Below are positions 39,214 to 47,860 of a stretch of 56,759 bases of DNA, in pieces. Origin of the DNA: Myxococcota bacterium (GTDB taxonomy: Bacteria; Myxococcota_A; Polyangia; Fen-1088); NCBI GenBank assembly GCA_025934105.1, contig JAICYS010000006.1, positions 1 to 56,759 of the forward strand. The letters are read 5' to 3'. Positions within the stretch are counted from its first letter, which is position 1. Every line of letters begins with the position of its first letter. The translations under genes were made by a program, and so were the position numbers. The notes below the pieces were generated by a model that had not been told where the DNA came from, did not search any database, and saw nothing but the letters and a program-made list of their open reading frames with translations.

Positions 39214-40671
39214 CCCCCGGTGTGAGTCGTCGCCCTTGCCGCTGCCCCGCAGCACCGAGAGTTGCGCGCGCAACCGGCGCACGTGGCTGTCGTAGAGGCG
39301 GTTGTCGGGCGCCAGCGCCAGCGCGCCCTCCCAGGCGGCCAGCGCTTCTTCGAACCGTCCTTCGGCGCGCAGCCGGATCCCCTGGTCGAACAGATCGACC
39401 GCCGGCCCCTCCGCGTCCGACAGCGGCGGCGCGAACGCCTCCGGCGGCAGCGGCAAGCTCACCTTTCGCGTGTCGTCGTCGGGCGCCGGCGTCGGGCAGG
39501 GCAGCGGCCCCGAAGCTTCCAGGATTTCGCGCTCGTTGAGCGCGATGTTGGAGGTGGTCGAGTACGACAGCTCGATGGTCTCGGGCACGGCCTCGGGTTC
39601 GCCGCCCGCCGACCGCCGCGGCGCCGGCGTGTCGGTCTCCGGATCCAGCAGCGCCGAGAGCGCCAGCGTCACGTCGCGCTCCTTGCTGGAGGCCCCCAGC
39701 TCGGCCAGGCAGACGGCCAGCGCCGCGCCCAGCTCGCGCGCGCTCTCGAACCGATCGGCCGGCCGCTGCGCCGTCGCCTTGCGCACCACCGCCGCGACGG
39801 TGGCCGGAGTCGCCGGCTCGAGGGCCAGGGGATCGCAAAATGGCGCGGAGGTCGCCGCCCGAATGACCTCCTTGTCGGACCCGTCGAACGGCCGCCGGCC
39901 CACCAGGCATTCGTAAAGGACCACGCCGGCCGAGTAGATGTCGCTGCGGCGGTCCTCGCCGCGCCCGAGGATGCGCTCGGGCGCGGCGTACCGATACTTG
40001 CCCACGAACAGCCGCCCCGGCTCGGTGCGGGCCGTGGCCCGCGCCGCCCCGAAGTCGAGCAGCTTGGCCGTGCCGCTGGTCGAGATGATCACGTTCTCGG
40101 GGCTGAGATCCCGGTGGATCAGCCCCAGCGGCCCGTCGGCGTCGCCGAGTTCGTGCACGTGTTGCAGCGCCTCGCACACGTCGGACAGGACGTGCAGCAC
40201 CATCAAGAGAGGCAGCCGGCCGCCGGCCGCCCGCATCCGCCGATGCGCCAGGCGCAGGGTCAGCCCCGAGACGTATTCCATCGCGATGAAGTACCGCCCC
40301 TCGAGCTGCCCGAAGTCCAGCACGTCGACGACGTTGGGGTGGCTGATCCGCGCCGTCAGCGACGCCTCGTTGATGAACATGTCCGCCAATTCAGGCCGAT
40401 CGTGAAGGTGGGTGAGCATCGTCTTGATCACGATCCGCTTCTCGAACCCCTGCAGCCCGTTGATCTTGGCGCGCCACACCTCCGCCATTCCGCCGACCGC
40501 CAGGCGCGATTCGATCTGGTACGTGCTGAAGCGGGTTCCGGGGACCCACGGCGAGGGCAGCGCGAGCGGAGCGCTCGCCTCCCTCGGCTTGACCTGCGGG
40601 ATCGTGGGCTCCCCGTCGTCGTCGTCGCTCGGGTCGAGCGCCGGCACTTCGTTCTCTTCGGTGGTGCTCAT
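39211..40671 (-). CDS. Soluble Ser/Thr protein kinase with TPR-like tail
   Basis: The ATG at 40671 gives 486 residues. The kinase domain (about 45-310) has the Gly loop LAVGGMAEVWRAK, the catalytic Lys in VIKTM, Glu in NEASLTARISHPNVV, the loop IHRDLSPENVI, LLDFGAARA, and RYAAPERI with SDIYSAGVVLYE. All catalytic residues are kept. The C-terminal part is acidic and disordered, then QGIRLRAEGRFEEALAAWEG is one TPR-like hairpin. It lacks a membrane helix, so it acts in the cytoplasm. It lies just downstream of a dihaem peroxidase-like lipoprotein (21 bp), so may be its operon partner. Confidence 0.9.
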   Translation of the reverse strand: MSTTEENEVPALDPSDDDDGEPTIPQVKPREASAPLALPSPWVPGTRFSTYQIESRLAVGGMAEVWRAKINGLQGFEKRIVIKTMLTHLHDRPELADMFINEASLTARISHPNVVDVLDFGQLEGRYFIAMEYVSGLTLRLAHRRMRAAGGRLPLLMVLHVLSDVCEALQHVHELGDADGPLGLIHRDLSPENVIISTSGTAKLLDFGAARATARTEPGRLFVGKYRYAAPERILGRGEDRRSDIYSAGVVLYECLVGRRPFDGSDKEVIRAATSAPFCDPLALEPATPATVAAVVRKATAQRPADRFESARELGAALAVCLAELGASSKERDVTLALSALLDPETDTPAPRRSAGGEPEAVPETIELSYSTTSNIALNEREILEASGPLPCPTPAPDDDTRKVSLPLPPEAFAPPLSDAEGPAVDLFDQGIRLRAEGRFEEALAAWEGALALAPDNRLYDSHVRRLRAQLSVLRGSGKGDDSHRG

Positions 40672-40691
40672 GAATCGGCGGACACTCCCGT

Positions 40692-42134
40692 CTAAAGGGC
40701 GCGCAGGAAGGCGGCCAGATCGCTCTTCTGGCCCTCCGTGAGCCCGATGTTGAAGCGGCGGTCGAAGTAGCCGACGACGTCTTCGATCCGCGCCGCCTGG
40801 CTGTCGTGGAAGTACGGCGCGCGCGCGGCCAACCCACGCAGCGGCGGCGCGCGGAAGGTGCCAATCTCCGCCCACAGATGCGAGCTGTTGGCGCGGCCCA
40901 GGTCGCAGACCGTCCGCGTCTCGTGGGTGGTCTTGTTCTGCACCGTCACCTGCGGAAGCATCGGGCCGCAGTTGACCTGGTCCGCGGTGCCGACGTCGAA
41001 CATGCGGACCACCGAGTGCCCGCCCACGTTGGGCGAGTTGTGGCAGGTGCTGCAGGTGCCGGTGACGGTCGCCTGCCCCAGCAGATTATTGAGGCCGTTG
41101 ACGCCGCTGATCTGGAACGGCACGTTGTTGAAGATCTGCTGACCCCGGTAAATGGCGGCCCGCGCCGCGGCCACGCTGCGCCGGTGGCTGCTGTCGTTGC
41201 GCATCCAGGACGGGCAGGCGCGCGCGTGATCGTGCGGGTGGTCGTGGTCCTGGTCGTAGACCGCCCAGGCGTCGAACAGATCGAACACCTTGGACGAGAA
41301 CGGCTGGCCCGAGGGATCCTGCCCCTGGATGTCGTTGATGCCGATGTGGAACGGCTGGTTCATCAGGTTGGTCGGGCCGCCCTTGGCCCCGTCGGTGTCG
41401 AGGCGTCCCGCCTCGGCGTCCACCGACTGCGCAAAGAAGATTCCCAGCTGAAAGTCGTCCTGAGCCTGGACCACGTCGGCGGGCACCGGCGTCGTCGGGT
41501 CACGCTGCTCGTGCAAGTTCGCGGCGCCCCCCACCAGCCCCGACAGCGCCGTCCGGACGTCGCCCGGCCCCGCCGTCCAGGTCACGCTGGAGACCAGGGC
41601 CTCGTTGGCGCTCGGGGTGGCGCGCCGGAAGTTCAAGAACGACGTGGTGGTCGAAAACCCGGAGGGATCGCTCACCGCGACCACGTCGTACTCGCTGGTG
41701 GCCGGGTTGGTCCGGGTGAAGCGGGTCAAGCCACGCCCCAGCAACGTCGGCGCGAACGTCACGAAGCGTTTCACGATGGTGGACAGATCCTCGTCGGGAC
41801 GCGCCCCTTCGTCGTGAGGCAGGAAGAGAGCGTCCTTGCCGCCGGTCCTGAAGAACAGCGCGGTGGCCGCCAGAGGGGACAGCGTCCACCCCTGATCGGG
41901 CGAATGGCAGGTCTCACAGGTCCGGGCGTTGGTCCCGAGCCGCTGGAAGAATGTGTTGGTGCGGTCCAGGGTTCCGGTCGGCGTGACGGTCTCGGCCACC
42001 CCGGCCGAGTTCACCGCGGCTTGAAGGGCGGAGCTGGTGACGGCCGTCGTGTCGGCCGTGGTGTCTCCGGGCCCTGCACACCCTGCCATCACCAGGAACA
42101 CGCCGCTCGAAGCCAGACTCAAGCGCTTTACCAT
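40692..42134 (-). CDS. Dihaem cytochrome c peroxidase/MauG-like lipoprotein
   Basis: The ATG at 42134 has GGAGG about 8 nt upstream. The 480-residue protein has a lipobox VMAGC (Cys19) and two haem c sites, CETCH (73-77) and CSTCH (361-365). Between them a His-rich stretch (DQDHDHPHDHARAC near 300) is unusual. The C-terminal IGTFRAPPLRGLAARAPYFHD is the peroxidase-family signature with the usual distal segment. It may be a peroxidase or, like MauG, a high-valent haem oxidant. It sits between the cupredoxin-cytochrome operon (193 bp upstream) and a kinase gene (21 bp downstream). Confidence 0.87.
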   Translation of the reverse strand: MVKRLSLASSGVFLVMAGCAGPGDTTADTTAVTSSALQAAVNSAGVAETVTPTGTLDRTNTFFQRLGTNARTCETCHSPDQGWTLSPLAATALFFRTGGKDALFLPHDEGARPDEDLSTIVKRFVTFAPTLLGRGLTRFTRTNPATSEYDVVAVSDPSGFSTTTSFLNFRRATPSANEALVSSVTWTAGPGDVRTALSGLVGGAANLHEQRDPTTPVPADVVQAQDDFQLGIFFAQSVDAEAGRLDTDGAKGGPTNLMNQPFHIGINDIQGQDPSGQPFSSKVFDLFDAWAVYDQDHDHPHDHARACPSWMRNDSSHRRSVAAARAAIYRGQQIFNNVPFQISGVNGLNNLLGQATVTGTCSTCHNSPNVGGHSVVRMFDVGTADQVNCGPMLPQVTVQNKTTHETRTVCDLGRANSSHLWAEIGTFRAPPLRGLAARAPYFHDSQAARIEDVVGYFDRRFNIGLTEGQKSDLAAFLRAL

Positions 42135-42327
42135 GGGCAGCCTCCGTTTGGTAGTTGCTGGAATTCCGAACGGACATGGTAGAGCTTTCTTTCAACAACG
42201 ATCAACGTACGAATTGCCGGACGTCAGAGCATGATTGCGCCACTTACAGGTGGCAGCAGCCGCCCGGCGGCCAATGGGCGGCTGCAGACCAATTGCGGAA
42301 CGGCTCAACGACGGCTTTGGATTCGGC

Positions 42328-42975
42328 TCAGCGCTCCGCGGACTCGCCGCGCGGATACAGGCTGGGCGGGAACCGCCCCTCGATGCCGCCCGATTGGTAC
42401 TCGATGAAGTAGATGAGGGCCCAGATCTGCTCGTTGGCCAGCTTGCCGCGCCAGGCGGGCATCTTCCAGCGGTTGCCCTCTTTCTCGATCTTCCCGTTGG
42501 AGATGGTGCAGAAGATCTCCGCGTAGGGGCGCCGGATTCCGAAGAACAGGCCCTCGCCCCGCCCCCAGTTCGCCGCCGGTCCCGGCATCTTCACCACGTC
42601 CTCCATCTTGCGGCGGCCGCCGTGGCACTCGTTGCAGAAGGTGCTCCAGATGTAGATGGTCTCGACGGCGGTCTGTTCGTCCCAAAAGCCGCTCGGCGCC
42701 TGCTTCTCGGAGATCTCGGCGTCCCGATCGCGGGCCCGCGACTCGCTGACCTTCAGATAACTGCCCCGAAACGGCCACCACAGGTCGCCCACGTGCACCT
42801 GGCCCACCTCGGGCTGTTCCACCTTGTGCGCCGGCGCGGGATCCCGCGACAGCACGAACGCGGAGTCCGCGGCGGCGGGTGGTTCGATGGTGGTCGGGGG
42901 CGTGTTGTTCGTCGAGGCGCAACCCGCCAGCGCCACGACCGACGCCATGACCCCACTCAGTTTGAGGGCTCTCAC
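42328..42975 (-). CDS. Monohaem cytochrome c lipoprotein
   Basis: The 215-residue protein starts at a GTG that overlaps the stop of the cupredoxin gene (GTGA, 42972-42975). The signal ends VALAGC (Cys19). One CNECH haem motif (114-118) is followed by MPGPAANWGRGEGLF and KMPAWRGKLANEQIWALIYF, where Met provides a likely sixth ligand. It is the last gene of the four-gene coupled operon (kinase, Cache, cupredoxin, cytochrome), so it should accept or deliver electrons for the copper protein made just before it. About 190 bp of AT-richer DNA (42135-42327) separates it from the peroxidase-like gene. Confidence 0.88.
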   Translation of the reverse strand: MRALKLSGVMASVVALAGCASTNNTPPTTIEPPAAADSAFVLSRDPAPAHKVEQPEVGQVHVGDLWWPFRGSYLKVSESRARDRDAEISEKQAPSGFWDEQTAVETIYIWSTFCNECHGGRRKMEDVVKMPGPAANWGRGEGLFFGIRRPYAEIFCTISNGKIEKEGNRWKMPAWRGKLANEQIWALIYFIEYQSGGIEGRFPPSLYPRGESAER

Positions 42976-43934
42976 TCGTACGACCCGTAGGAGTGTCCCG
43001 CCTTGTTCTTGTGCGCCGAGCTTTTGGGTTCGAGCTTCAGTTGGAGATCCGCGCTCCGCCCGGCGGCGACCTCGACCCAGTCGGTGGCGGGGCTGGCGCC
43101 CGGCGCCCAGGCCACGATCTTCCGGCGGCCCGCCGGGACGCCCGGGATCTCGAAGGTGCCGTCGGGCTTCACCTTGGCGTAATAGCGGTTCGGCACCACC
43201 AGCACCCGCGCCGCCATGTCGGGGTGAATGTTGCAGTAGACGTCCACCGGGCCGGGCTCGGTGAAGGTGTGCGACTTCGGCTCGCCCGCTGAATTGTAGA
43301 GCCCCAGGTCAAAGGAGTTCCCGGCGCTCAACGAAAACACGTTGTGATAGATGTTGTCGTTGTTGGGGAACGTGATGGTGGTGCCGCGTTGAATGACGGC
43401 CCACCCCGGAAGGAACTTCTTTCCGCTCTGCTGGATGACCTTGTGCTCGCCCTTCACGGGCGGCGCCAGGATGTTCTCGACGTAGACGTACGCGACCGGC
43501 TCGCCGGCCGGCATCTCCACCTTGCCGCGGATCACTCCCCCGCCGCTCTCCTCGCTGGCAGCCGCGGCGGCGCGGCGCGAGGCCCGGCTCGAGGACTCGG
43601 CGCGGGTGGCCATGCTGGGCGCCGAGCTGGCCGCCGGACGGGCCGGAGACACCGGCTCGGGCTTGCTGGGCGCCGAGTAGTCGTTGGCCTCCGGGATCGA
43701 GATACTGGGCGCGTTCTTGAGGGCGTGGCTGATGGCGGCCGCCCGCTGGCGATCCAGCTCCGCCGCTTCGGTCATCGCGGCGCGCAGCGACTGGACCTGC
43801 GACTCCAGCTGGCGCACCTCGCGTCGAAGATCCTCAACCTCCGAACTCTCCGCGCCCAGCGCCAGCCGCGGCAGGGACACACAGACGGCGATCAGGCCGG
43901 CTAGCCTCGTTCGATCCCACATCGATTTCCTCAC
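42972..43934 (-). CDS. Periplasmic cupredoxin with N-terminal coiled coil
   Basis: The GTG at 43934 overlaps the previous stop as GTGA and has GGAGG upstream. The 320-residue protein has a signal peptide ending ALGA (about residue 27), a heptad region VEDLRREVRQLESQVQSLRA, a Ser/Ala/Pro linker, and a cupredoxin (about 135-250). Its type 1 copper ligands are all visible: His197 (NIYHNVF), Cys234, His237 and Met240 (VYCNIHPDM). A carboxypeptidase-regulatory-like strand set follows (FEIPGVPAGRRKIVAWAPG). It resembles plastocyanin-type domains annotated as methylamine-utilisation proteins. It is a soluble electron carrier or copper sensor between the Cache protein and the cytochrome. Confidence 0.88.
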   Translation of the reverse strand: MRKSMWDRTRLAGLIAVCVSLPRLALGAESSEVEDLRREVRQLESQVQSLRAAMTEAAELDRQRAAAISHALKNAPSISIPEANDYSAPSKPEPVSPARPAASSAPSMATRAESSSRASRRAAAAASEESGGGVIRGKVEMPAGEPVAYVYVENILAPPVKGEHKVIQQSGKKFLPGWAVIQRGTTITFPNNDNIYHNVFSLSAGNSFDLGLYNSAGEPKSHTFTEPGPVDVYCNIHPDMAARVLVVPNRYYAKVKPDGTFEIPGVPAGRRKIVAWAPGASPATDWVEVAAGRSADLQLKLEPKSSAHKNKAGHSYGSYE

Positions 43935-44887
43935 GCATTTCCTCCGATCTTTCGTCTTGAAGTAACCAGCGCAAGCAGCAGCAAAAGGCCTCCGATCGGA
44001 ACCGGCGACCAGACCAGCAGCGTCAGGAAACGGGCCCGGTCGATGGCCCGCCGATGCGGCACGATCCAGGCCAGCCGCGCCGCCGTCGCGCCCTCGCCGG
44101 CGCGCCCCACCTTGACCCGGTACCAGTGACCGCCGACCACCAGATCGTTCAGGCCGTCGGCCAGCCGGGCGGTGGCCCGCAACAGGTCGTCATTCTGGGC
44201 GCCGCCGGGGCTGGAGGCCGCGATGTGGTCGCCGATGAAAACGGCGCCCGAGATCCCCAGCACCGTCTCGACGGTGGCGAGCTGCCCCTTGCCGAGCGGC
44301 AGCCCCTTCACCAGCAGCGCGGGCGTCTCGGTCCCCGAGCGGATGGGCGCGAGGCCGATGACCTGCACCCGATCGGGCAGCGTCCAGACGTCGGAGGTCG
44401 GCCGATCGAAGGCCGCCCGCACCGCCGTCGAGGAGCTGAGGTCGACCTGACGCAGGCCGACCGCCCCGGTCACGGCTTCCACCTTCCCGGTCGCGTCCAG
44501 CACGGCCAGCAAGGAGGCGCCCGAGGACTTGCGCAGATCCTCCAGCACGTCCTGGACCGTCGCCTCGTCGAACTTCGGCGCCAGCACGGTGGCCCGGATG
44601 CGGTTGTCGTCGGCCAGCACCTTCACCTCGGACACCAGCTGCTCGCGCTGGCGGTTCACCAGCTCTTCCAGCGCCCGCGAGGCCTGGCCCAGCGCCTGGT
44701 CGTCCAGCGTCGACAGCACGCGCTCGACCTGATCGTTGGCGAACCAGGCCGCCAGGCCCAGCGTCGCAAACAACAAGATCGCCGCCGCCATCACCGCCGC
44801 GCTGCCGGCCGTCCGGGGGGAGCCCGGCGGGAGCGGCTCGGACGCGCTCACCACCTCCAACCGCGTAGGCTTGCTCTTGGTCATCAC
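43931..44887 (-). CDS. Double-Cache-like membrane sensor without output domain
   Basis: The 318-residue protein has a helix at about 33-52 (VMAAAILLFATLGLAAWFA), a periplasmic sensor of about 235 residues and a second helix near the C-terminus (FLTLLVWSPVPIGGLLLLLALV), with only about 10 residues after it. The periplasmic part (LVSEVKVLADDNRIRATVL, GASLLAVLDATGKVEAVTG, PALLVKGLPLGKGQLATVETVLG) follows a double-Cache/CHASE4-like pattern. No kinase, cyclase or HAMP domain follows, so the output must be another protein. Its start overlaps the Ser/Thr kinase stop (GTGA, 44884-44887), making that kinase the obvious partner. Confidence 0.8.
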   Translation of the reverse strand: MMTKSKPTRLEVVSASEPLPPGSPRTAGSAAVMAAAILLFATLGLAAWFANDQVERVLSTLDDQALGQASRALEELVNRQREQLVSEVKVLADDNRIRATVLAPKFDEATVQDVLEDLRKSSGASLLAVLDATGKVEAVTGAVGLRQVDLSSSTAVRAAFDRPTSDVWTLPDRVQVIGLAPIRSGTETPALLVKGLPLGKGQLATVETVLGISGAVFIGDHIAASSPGGAQNDDLLRATARLADGLNDLVVGGHWYRVKVGRAGEGATAARLAWIVPHRRAIDRARFLTLLVWSPVPIGGLLLLLALVTSRRKIGGNA

Positions 44888-46491
44888 TTGTCACTCCGCG
44901 CTGGGACCGGCTCGAGGGTGAACGACAGCGTCTGCGGCTGACCGGAGGCGGGCGTCGTGTCCCGGGAGACCGGCCGGTATCCTTCGAGATCGATCCTGAC
45001 CTTCAACGGCTGCCCCGCCGGCAGACCGCTGAGCGTGGCCGGCGTCTTGAGGCCGGTGGGTCGCCCGTCGACGAAGACGGACGCGCCCTCGGGCTGACTG
45101 TGAAGCTCGAGGCTGGCGGTGGTTTGCACCGCCGCCGCGCCGGGCGTGCCGCCGCGGGTCTCGCCGCGCATGACGAAGACCGCCGCGCCGCCCACGCCGG
45201 CGATCGCGACCAGCACGCCGACGATCAGCATGGACCGTGAACGGCCGCCGCCGGCCGGCGCCGGAACAACGGCGGCCGGAACCGGTTCCCCCGACACGCT
45301 CACGCGGCGGGTGGCGGCCATCTCGTCGGTCGGCATCCTCTCGGGCACGCTGTCGGCCGTCGGCCCCGAAAAGCTCGTCGACCAGAGCGCGCGCGGCTCG
45401 GTGGCCGAACGGGTGGACGGCCGGTCGGCGCCGCGGCCGCCGCCCCTGGCGCCCTCCAGCGCGTTCAGGCGCTGAAGCGCGCCCTCGGCGTTGTCGCCCT
45501 GGCTGATCGACTTTTTCAGCGCCGCGCGTTCGGCGCCGAACAGCGACTCGATCCACTGGCCGACGCTCTTGCTGGTGGGGCGGTTGGCCCGGCCCAGCAG
45601 GTAGCGATCGAGATCCTCCGACATCTCGTGGGCGCTCTGGTAGCGCTGCGCCGGATCGCGGGCCAGCGCGCGCAGCGCGATCTGGTCCAGCGCCGCCGGC
45701 ACTTCCGGGCGCAGCGCGCTCGGCCGATCGACCGGACGGGACCGGACCGCGCCGATGGTCTCCACGTCGGTGGCGCCGTCGAACAGGCGCGCGCCCGTCA
45801 GGCACTCCCAAAGGACGATCCCCAGGCAGAAGACGTCGGTGCGAAAGTCGATGCGCCCGCCCTCCAGCTGCTCGGGCGCGCAATAGCCGTACTTTCCCTT
45901 GAACACGCCGGGCACGCTCTTCGGCCCGGACGGGTTCCTCACCATCCCGAAGTCCAGCAGCTTCACGACCCCGTGGTAGGTCACGAAGATGTTGCGGGGG
46001 CTGACGTCGCGATGGACCAGTCCGATGAGCCGCCCCTGCGCGTCGCGCGCGTCGTGGGCGTAGTACAGGCCCTGCGCCGCCTGCTGCGCCAGCGCCGCCG
46101 CGATGTCGATCGGGATGGCCTGCGCGCCCTGGCACCGACTGATCACGGCGGACAGATCTTCGCCGGGCAGGTACTCCATGCTGATGAAGTACTTGCCGTC
46201 GACCTCGCCCAGCTCGTAGGTGGCGACGATGTTGGGGTGCTCGAGGCGGGCGGCGATCCGCGCCTCGTTGAGGAACATGTCCCGCAGCCGCGCGCTGTCG
46301 GCCAGGTGCGGAAGGATCCGCTTGAGCGCGACGATCTTCACGAACCCCTGCACTCCACGCCGTTCGGCGATGTAGAGGCGCCCCATCCCGCCCTGCCCGA
46401 GCAAACCCAAAAGCCGATAGCGACCGAAGGTTTCTTGCATCTGGGCCGAGGCGTCCGAGGAAGAGTCCGCGGTATGCCGCTGTCCGATCAC
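44884..46491 (-). CDS. Transmembrane Ser/Thr protein kinase with PEGA domain
   Basis: The 535-residue protein has a kinase domain at about 23-285: LGQGGMGRLYIAERR, catalytic Lys in VALKRIL, VHRDVSPRNIF, LLDFGMVR and CAPEQLEGG. After an acidic and Ser-rich linker comes a membrane helix (about 415-440, MLIVGVLVAIAGVGGAAVFV) and a periplasmic PEGA domain (ASLELHSQPEGASVFVDGRP to about residue 525). It heads an operon with the Cache sensor, cupredoxin and cytochrome, each joined by GTGA. The kinase may pass information about periplasmic redox or ligand state. The 5' side faces the divergent TPR-DUF4388 gene. Confidence 0.9.
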   Translation of the reverse strand: MIGQRHTADSSSDASAQMQETFGRYRLLGLLGQGGMGRLYIAERRGVQGFVKIVALKRILPHLADSARLRDMFLNEARIAARLEHPNIVATYELGEVDGKYFISMEYLPGEDLSAVISRCQGAQAIPIDIAAALAQQAAQGLYYAHDARDAQGRLIGLVHRDVSPRNIFVTYHGVVKLLDFGMVRNPSGPKSVPGVFKGKYGYCAPEQLEGGRIDFRTDVFCLGIVLWECLTGARLFDGATDVETIGAVRSRPVDRPSALRPEVPAALDQIALRALARDPAQRYQSAHEMSEDLDRYLLGRANRPTSKSVGQWIESLFGAERAALKKSISQGDNAEGALQRLNALEGARGGGRGADRPSTRSATEPRALWSTSFSGPTADSVPERMPTDEMAATRRVSVSGEPVPAAVVPAPAGGGRSRSMLIVGVLVAIAGVGGAAVFVMRGETRGGTPGAAAVQTTASLELHSQPEGASVFVDGRPTGLKTPATLSGLPAGQPLKVRIDLEGYRPVSRDTTPASGQPQTLSFTLEPVPARSDK

Positions 46492-46923
46492 GCGGACTCT
46501 CCTTCGTCACTATAGGCCAGTTCATTGAGGCAATTGAAGTCGGCGGTTAGGAGACGTTGTGGCGCTGACAATTACGATCATTGCTAATGACCTGACGCGC
46601 AGCCGGCTGCCGTCATATTGAAATCGGTACGTCATGCCGACCGCTTTCGGTAATGGCCATCCGGGCGGGCGACGTGTGGGCCCGCTGGTCACCCGGCGAT
46701 CGGCCGCATCGCTGTCGCCGCGACCGGAATCGGTCGCCCGGCGGGCTCGCTTTTGGGTTTCAGCACACGGGCCAGAATCTGTTTGCTGCCACACATATGA
46801 TTGTTGGATGGGTCAGCCGGCATACGGTTGTTGGCGCGGGTCAATCGAACGCGCGTTTGGCGTCGCAACGACCACGCGCAAACCACTCAAGGTAACGGCA
46901 TTTCCGTCGAACGAACCGAGCTC
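46492..46923. other. Divergent intergenic region between two redox operons
   Basis: About 430 bases separate the kinase operon from the TPR-DUF4388 operon. The part 46510-46630 is clearly more AT-rich than the coding DNA and should carry both promoters. I see no exact sigma-70 or sigma-54 pair and no RNA element. A TTG at 46801 could extend the TPR gene, but no ribosome site supports it. Confidence 0.45.
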
Positions 46924-47847
46924 GTGGGACGTCCGATCTCGAACCGAATCAATCAACCGAGCGCTGGGGGACCAGCCGTTTCGGATCGCGAGACGGTTGT
47001 CCGGGCCATCGCGCGCTCGCGAGAAGGCCGGCACGAAGAAGCGATTCGGCTTTTGTCGGAGGTCGCGCGCCGCCGCCCCGGGGACGCCTCGATCCGGGCC
47101 GACCTGGCGATGGCGCTGCTGGCCGCCGGCCAGCTCGAGGACGCCCTGGCCGGCTTCTCGGAGGCGCTGCGCCTCGACCCGCACTCCGCCCAGGCGCAGT
47201 GCGGCCTGGGACTGGCCTACCGTCGCCTCGACCGCTGGCAGGAGGCGGCGGAAGCGTTCCGTCTGACCGAAGCGCTGGCGCCCACGCAGCCCGTCGGACC
47301 GTTCAACCTGGGGCTCACGTTGCACGCGCTGGGCGAGCACGCGCCGGCACGCCAGGCGCTGCTGCGCGCCGCCGCGCTGGCCCCGGACGATCGCGAGATC
47401 CAGGACGCGCTGTCCGCGCTGGCGGCCGACTCCGCGCGCTCGGAGTCGCCGCCACCGCCGGCCCGCTTCAGCGGCGACCTGGGCAGCTTCGGACTGCCGG
47501 AGGTGCTGGAGCTGATGCGCGTGCAGCGCAAGACCGGCGCGCTGGTGATCTCCTCGCCGCAGGGCACGGGGATCGTCCATCTGGTGCAGGGGCGGTTGAC
47601 CAGCGCCTCGGCGCCCGGCGCCGAGCGCCAGGGGACCCGGCCGCCCGGCGATCCGGCGTCGCGCGACGGGATGCTTCGCCAGATCGTCGACGCTCTGGTC
47701 GAGATGCTGACCTGGCACGAAGGGGCGTTCTCGTTCCATCCCGGCGCGCCCGCGGAGGTTCCGTCGGTCTCCTTCGACACGCAACGCGTGGTGATGGAGC
47801 TGTTTCGGGTGACCGACGAGCGCACCTCACGACGTTCTTCAACCTGA
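46924..47847 (+). CDS. TPR protein with DUF4388 (PATAN-like) domain
   Basis: From the GTG at 46924 the product is 307 residues; a TTG at 46801 is an alternative. Residues about 20-170 hold four to five TPR motifs (GRHEEAIRLLSEVARRRPGD, GQLEDALAGFSEALRLDPHS, DRWQEAAEAFRLTEALAP, GEHAPARQALLRAAALAPDD). Residues about 190-290 are a DUF4388 domain (FSGDLGSFGLPEVLELMRVQ, KTGALVISSPQGTGIVHLV), which in myxobacteria often joins two-component or kinase signalling. It heads an operon with the porin (13 bp) and peroxidase-like lipoprotein genes. Confidence 0.83.
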   Translation: MGRPISNRINQPSAGGPAVSDRETVVRAIARSREGRHEEAIRLLSEVARRRPGDASIRADLAMALLAAGQLEDALAGFSEALRLDPHSAQAQCGLGLAYRRLDRWQEAAEAFRLTEALAPTQPVGPFNLGLTLHALGEHAPARQALLRAAALAPDDREIQDALSALAADSARSESPPPPARFSGDLGSFGLPEVLELMRVQRKTGALVISSPQGTGIVHLVQGRLTSASAPGAERQGTRPPGDPASRDGMLRQIVDALVEMLTWHEGAFSFHPGAPAEVPSVSFDTQRVVMELFRVTDERTSRRSST

Positions 47848-47860
47848 TTGAGGAGGACCG

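Noticed and set aside
17391-46591. The AT-rich 12-mer ATTGCTAATGAC occurs at 17391-17402 and 46580-46591, both in intergenic DNA.
   Set aside because: In a 57-kb window many 12-mer pairs are expected by chance, and the flanks do not extend the match, so I do not treat it as a shared operator.
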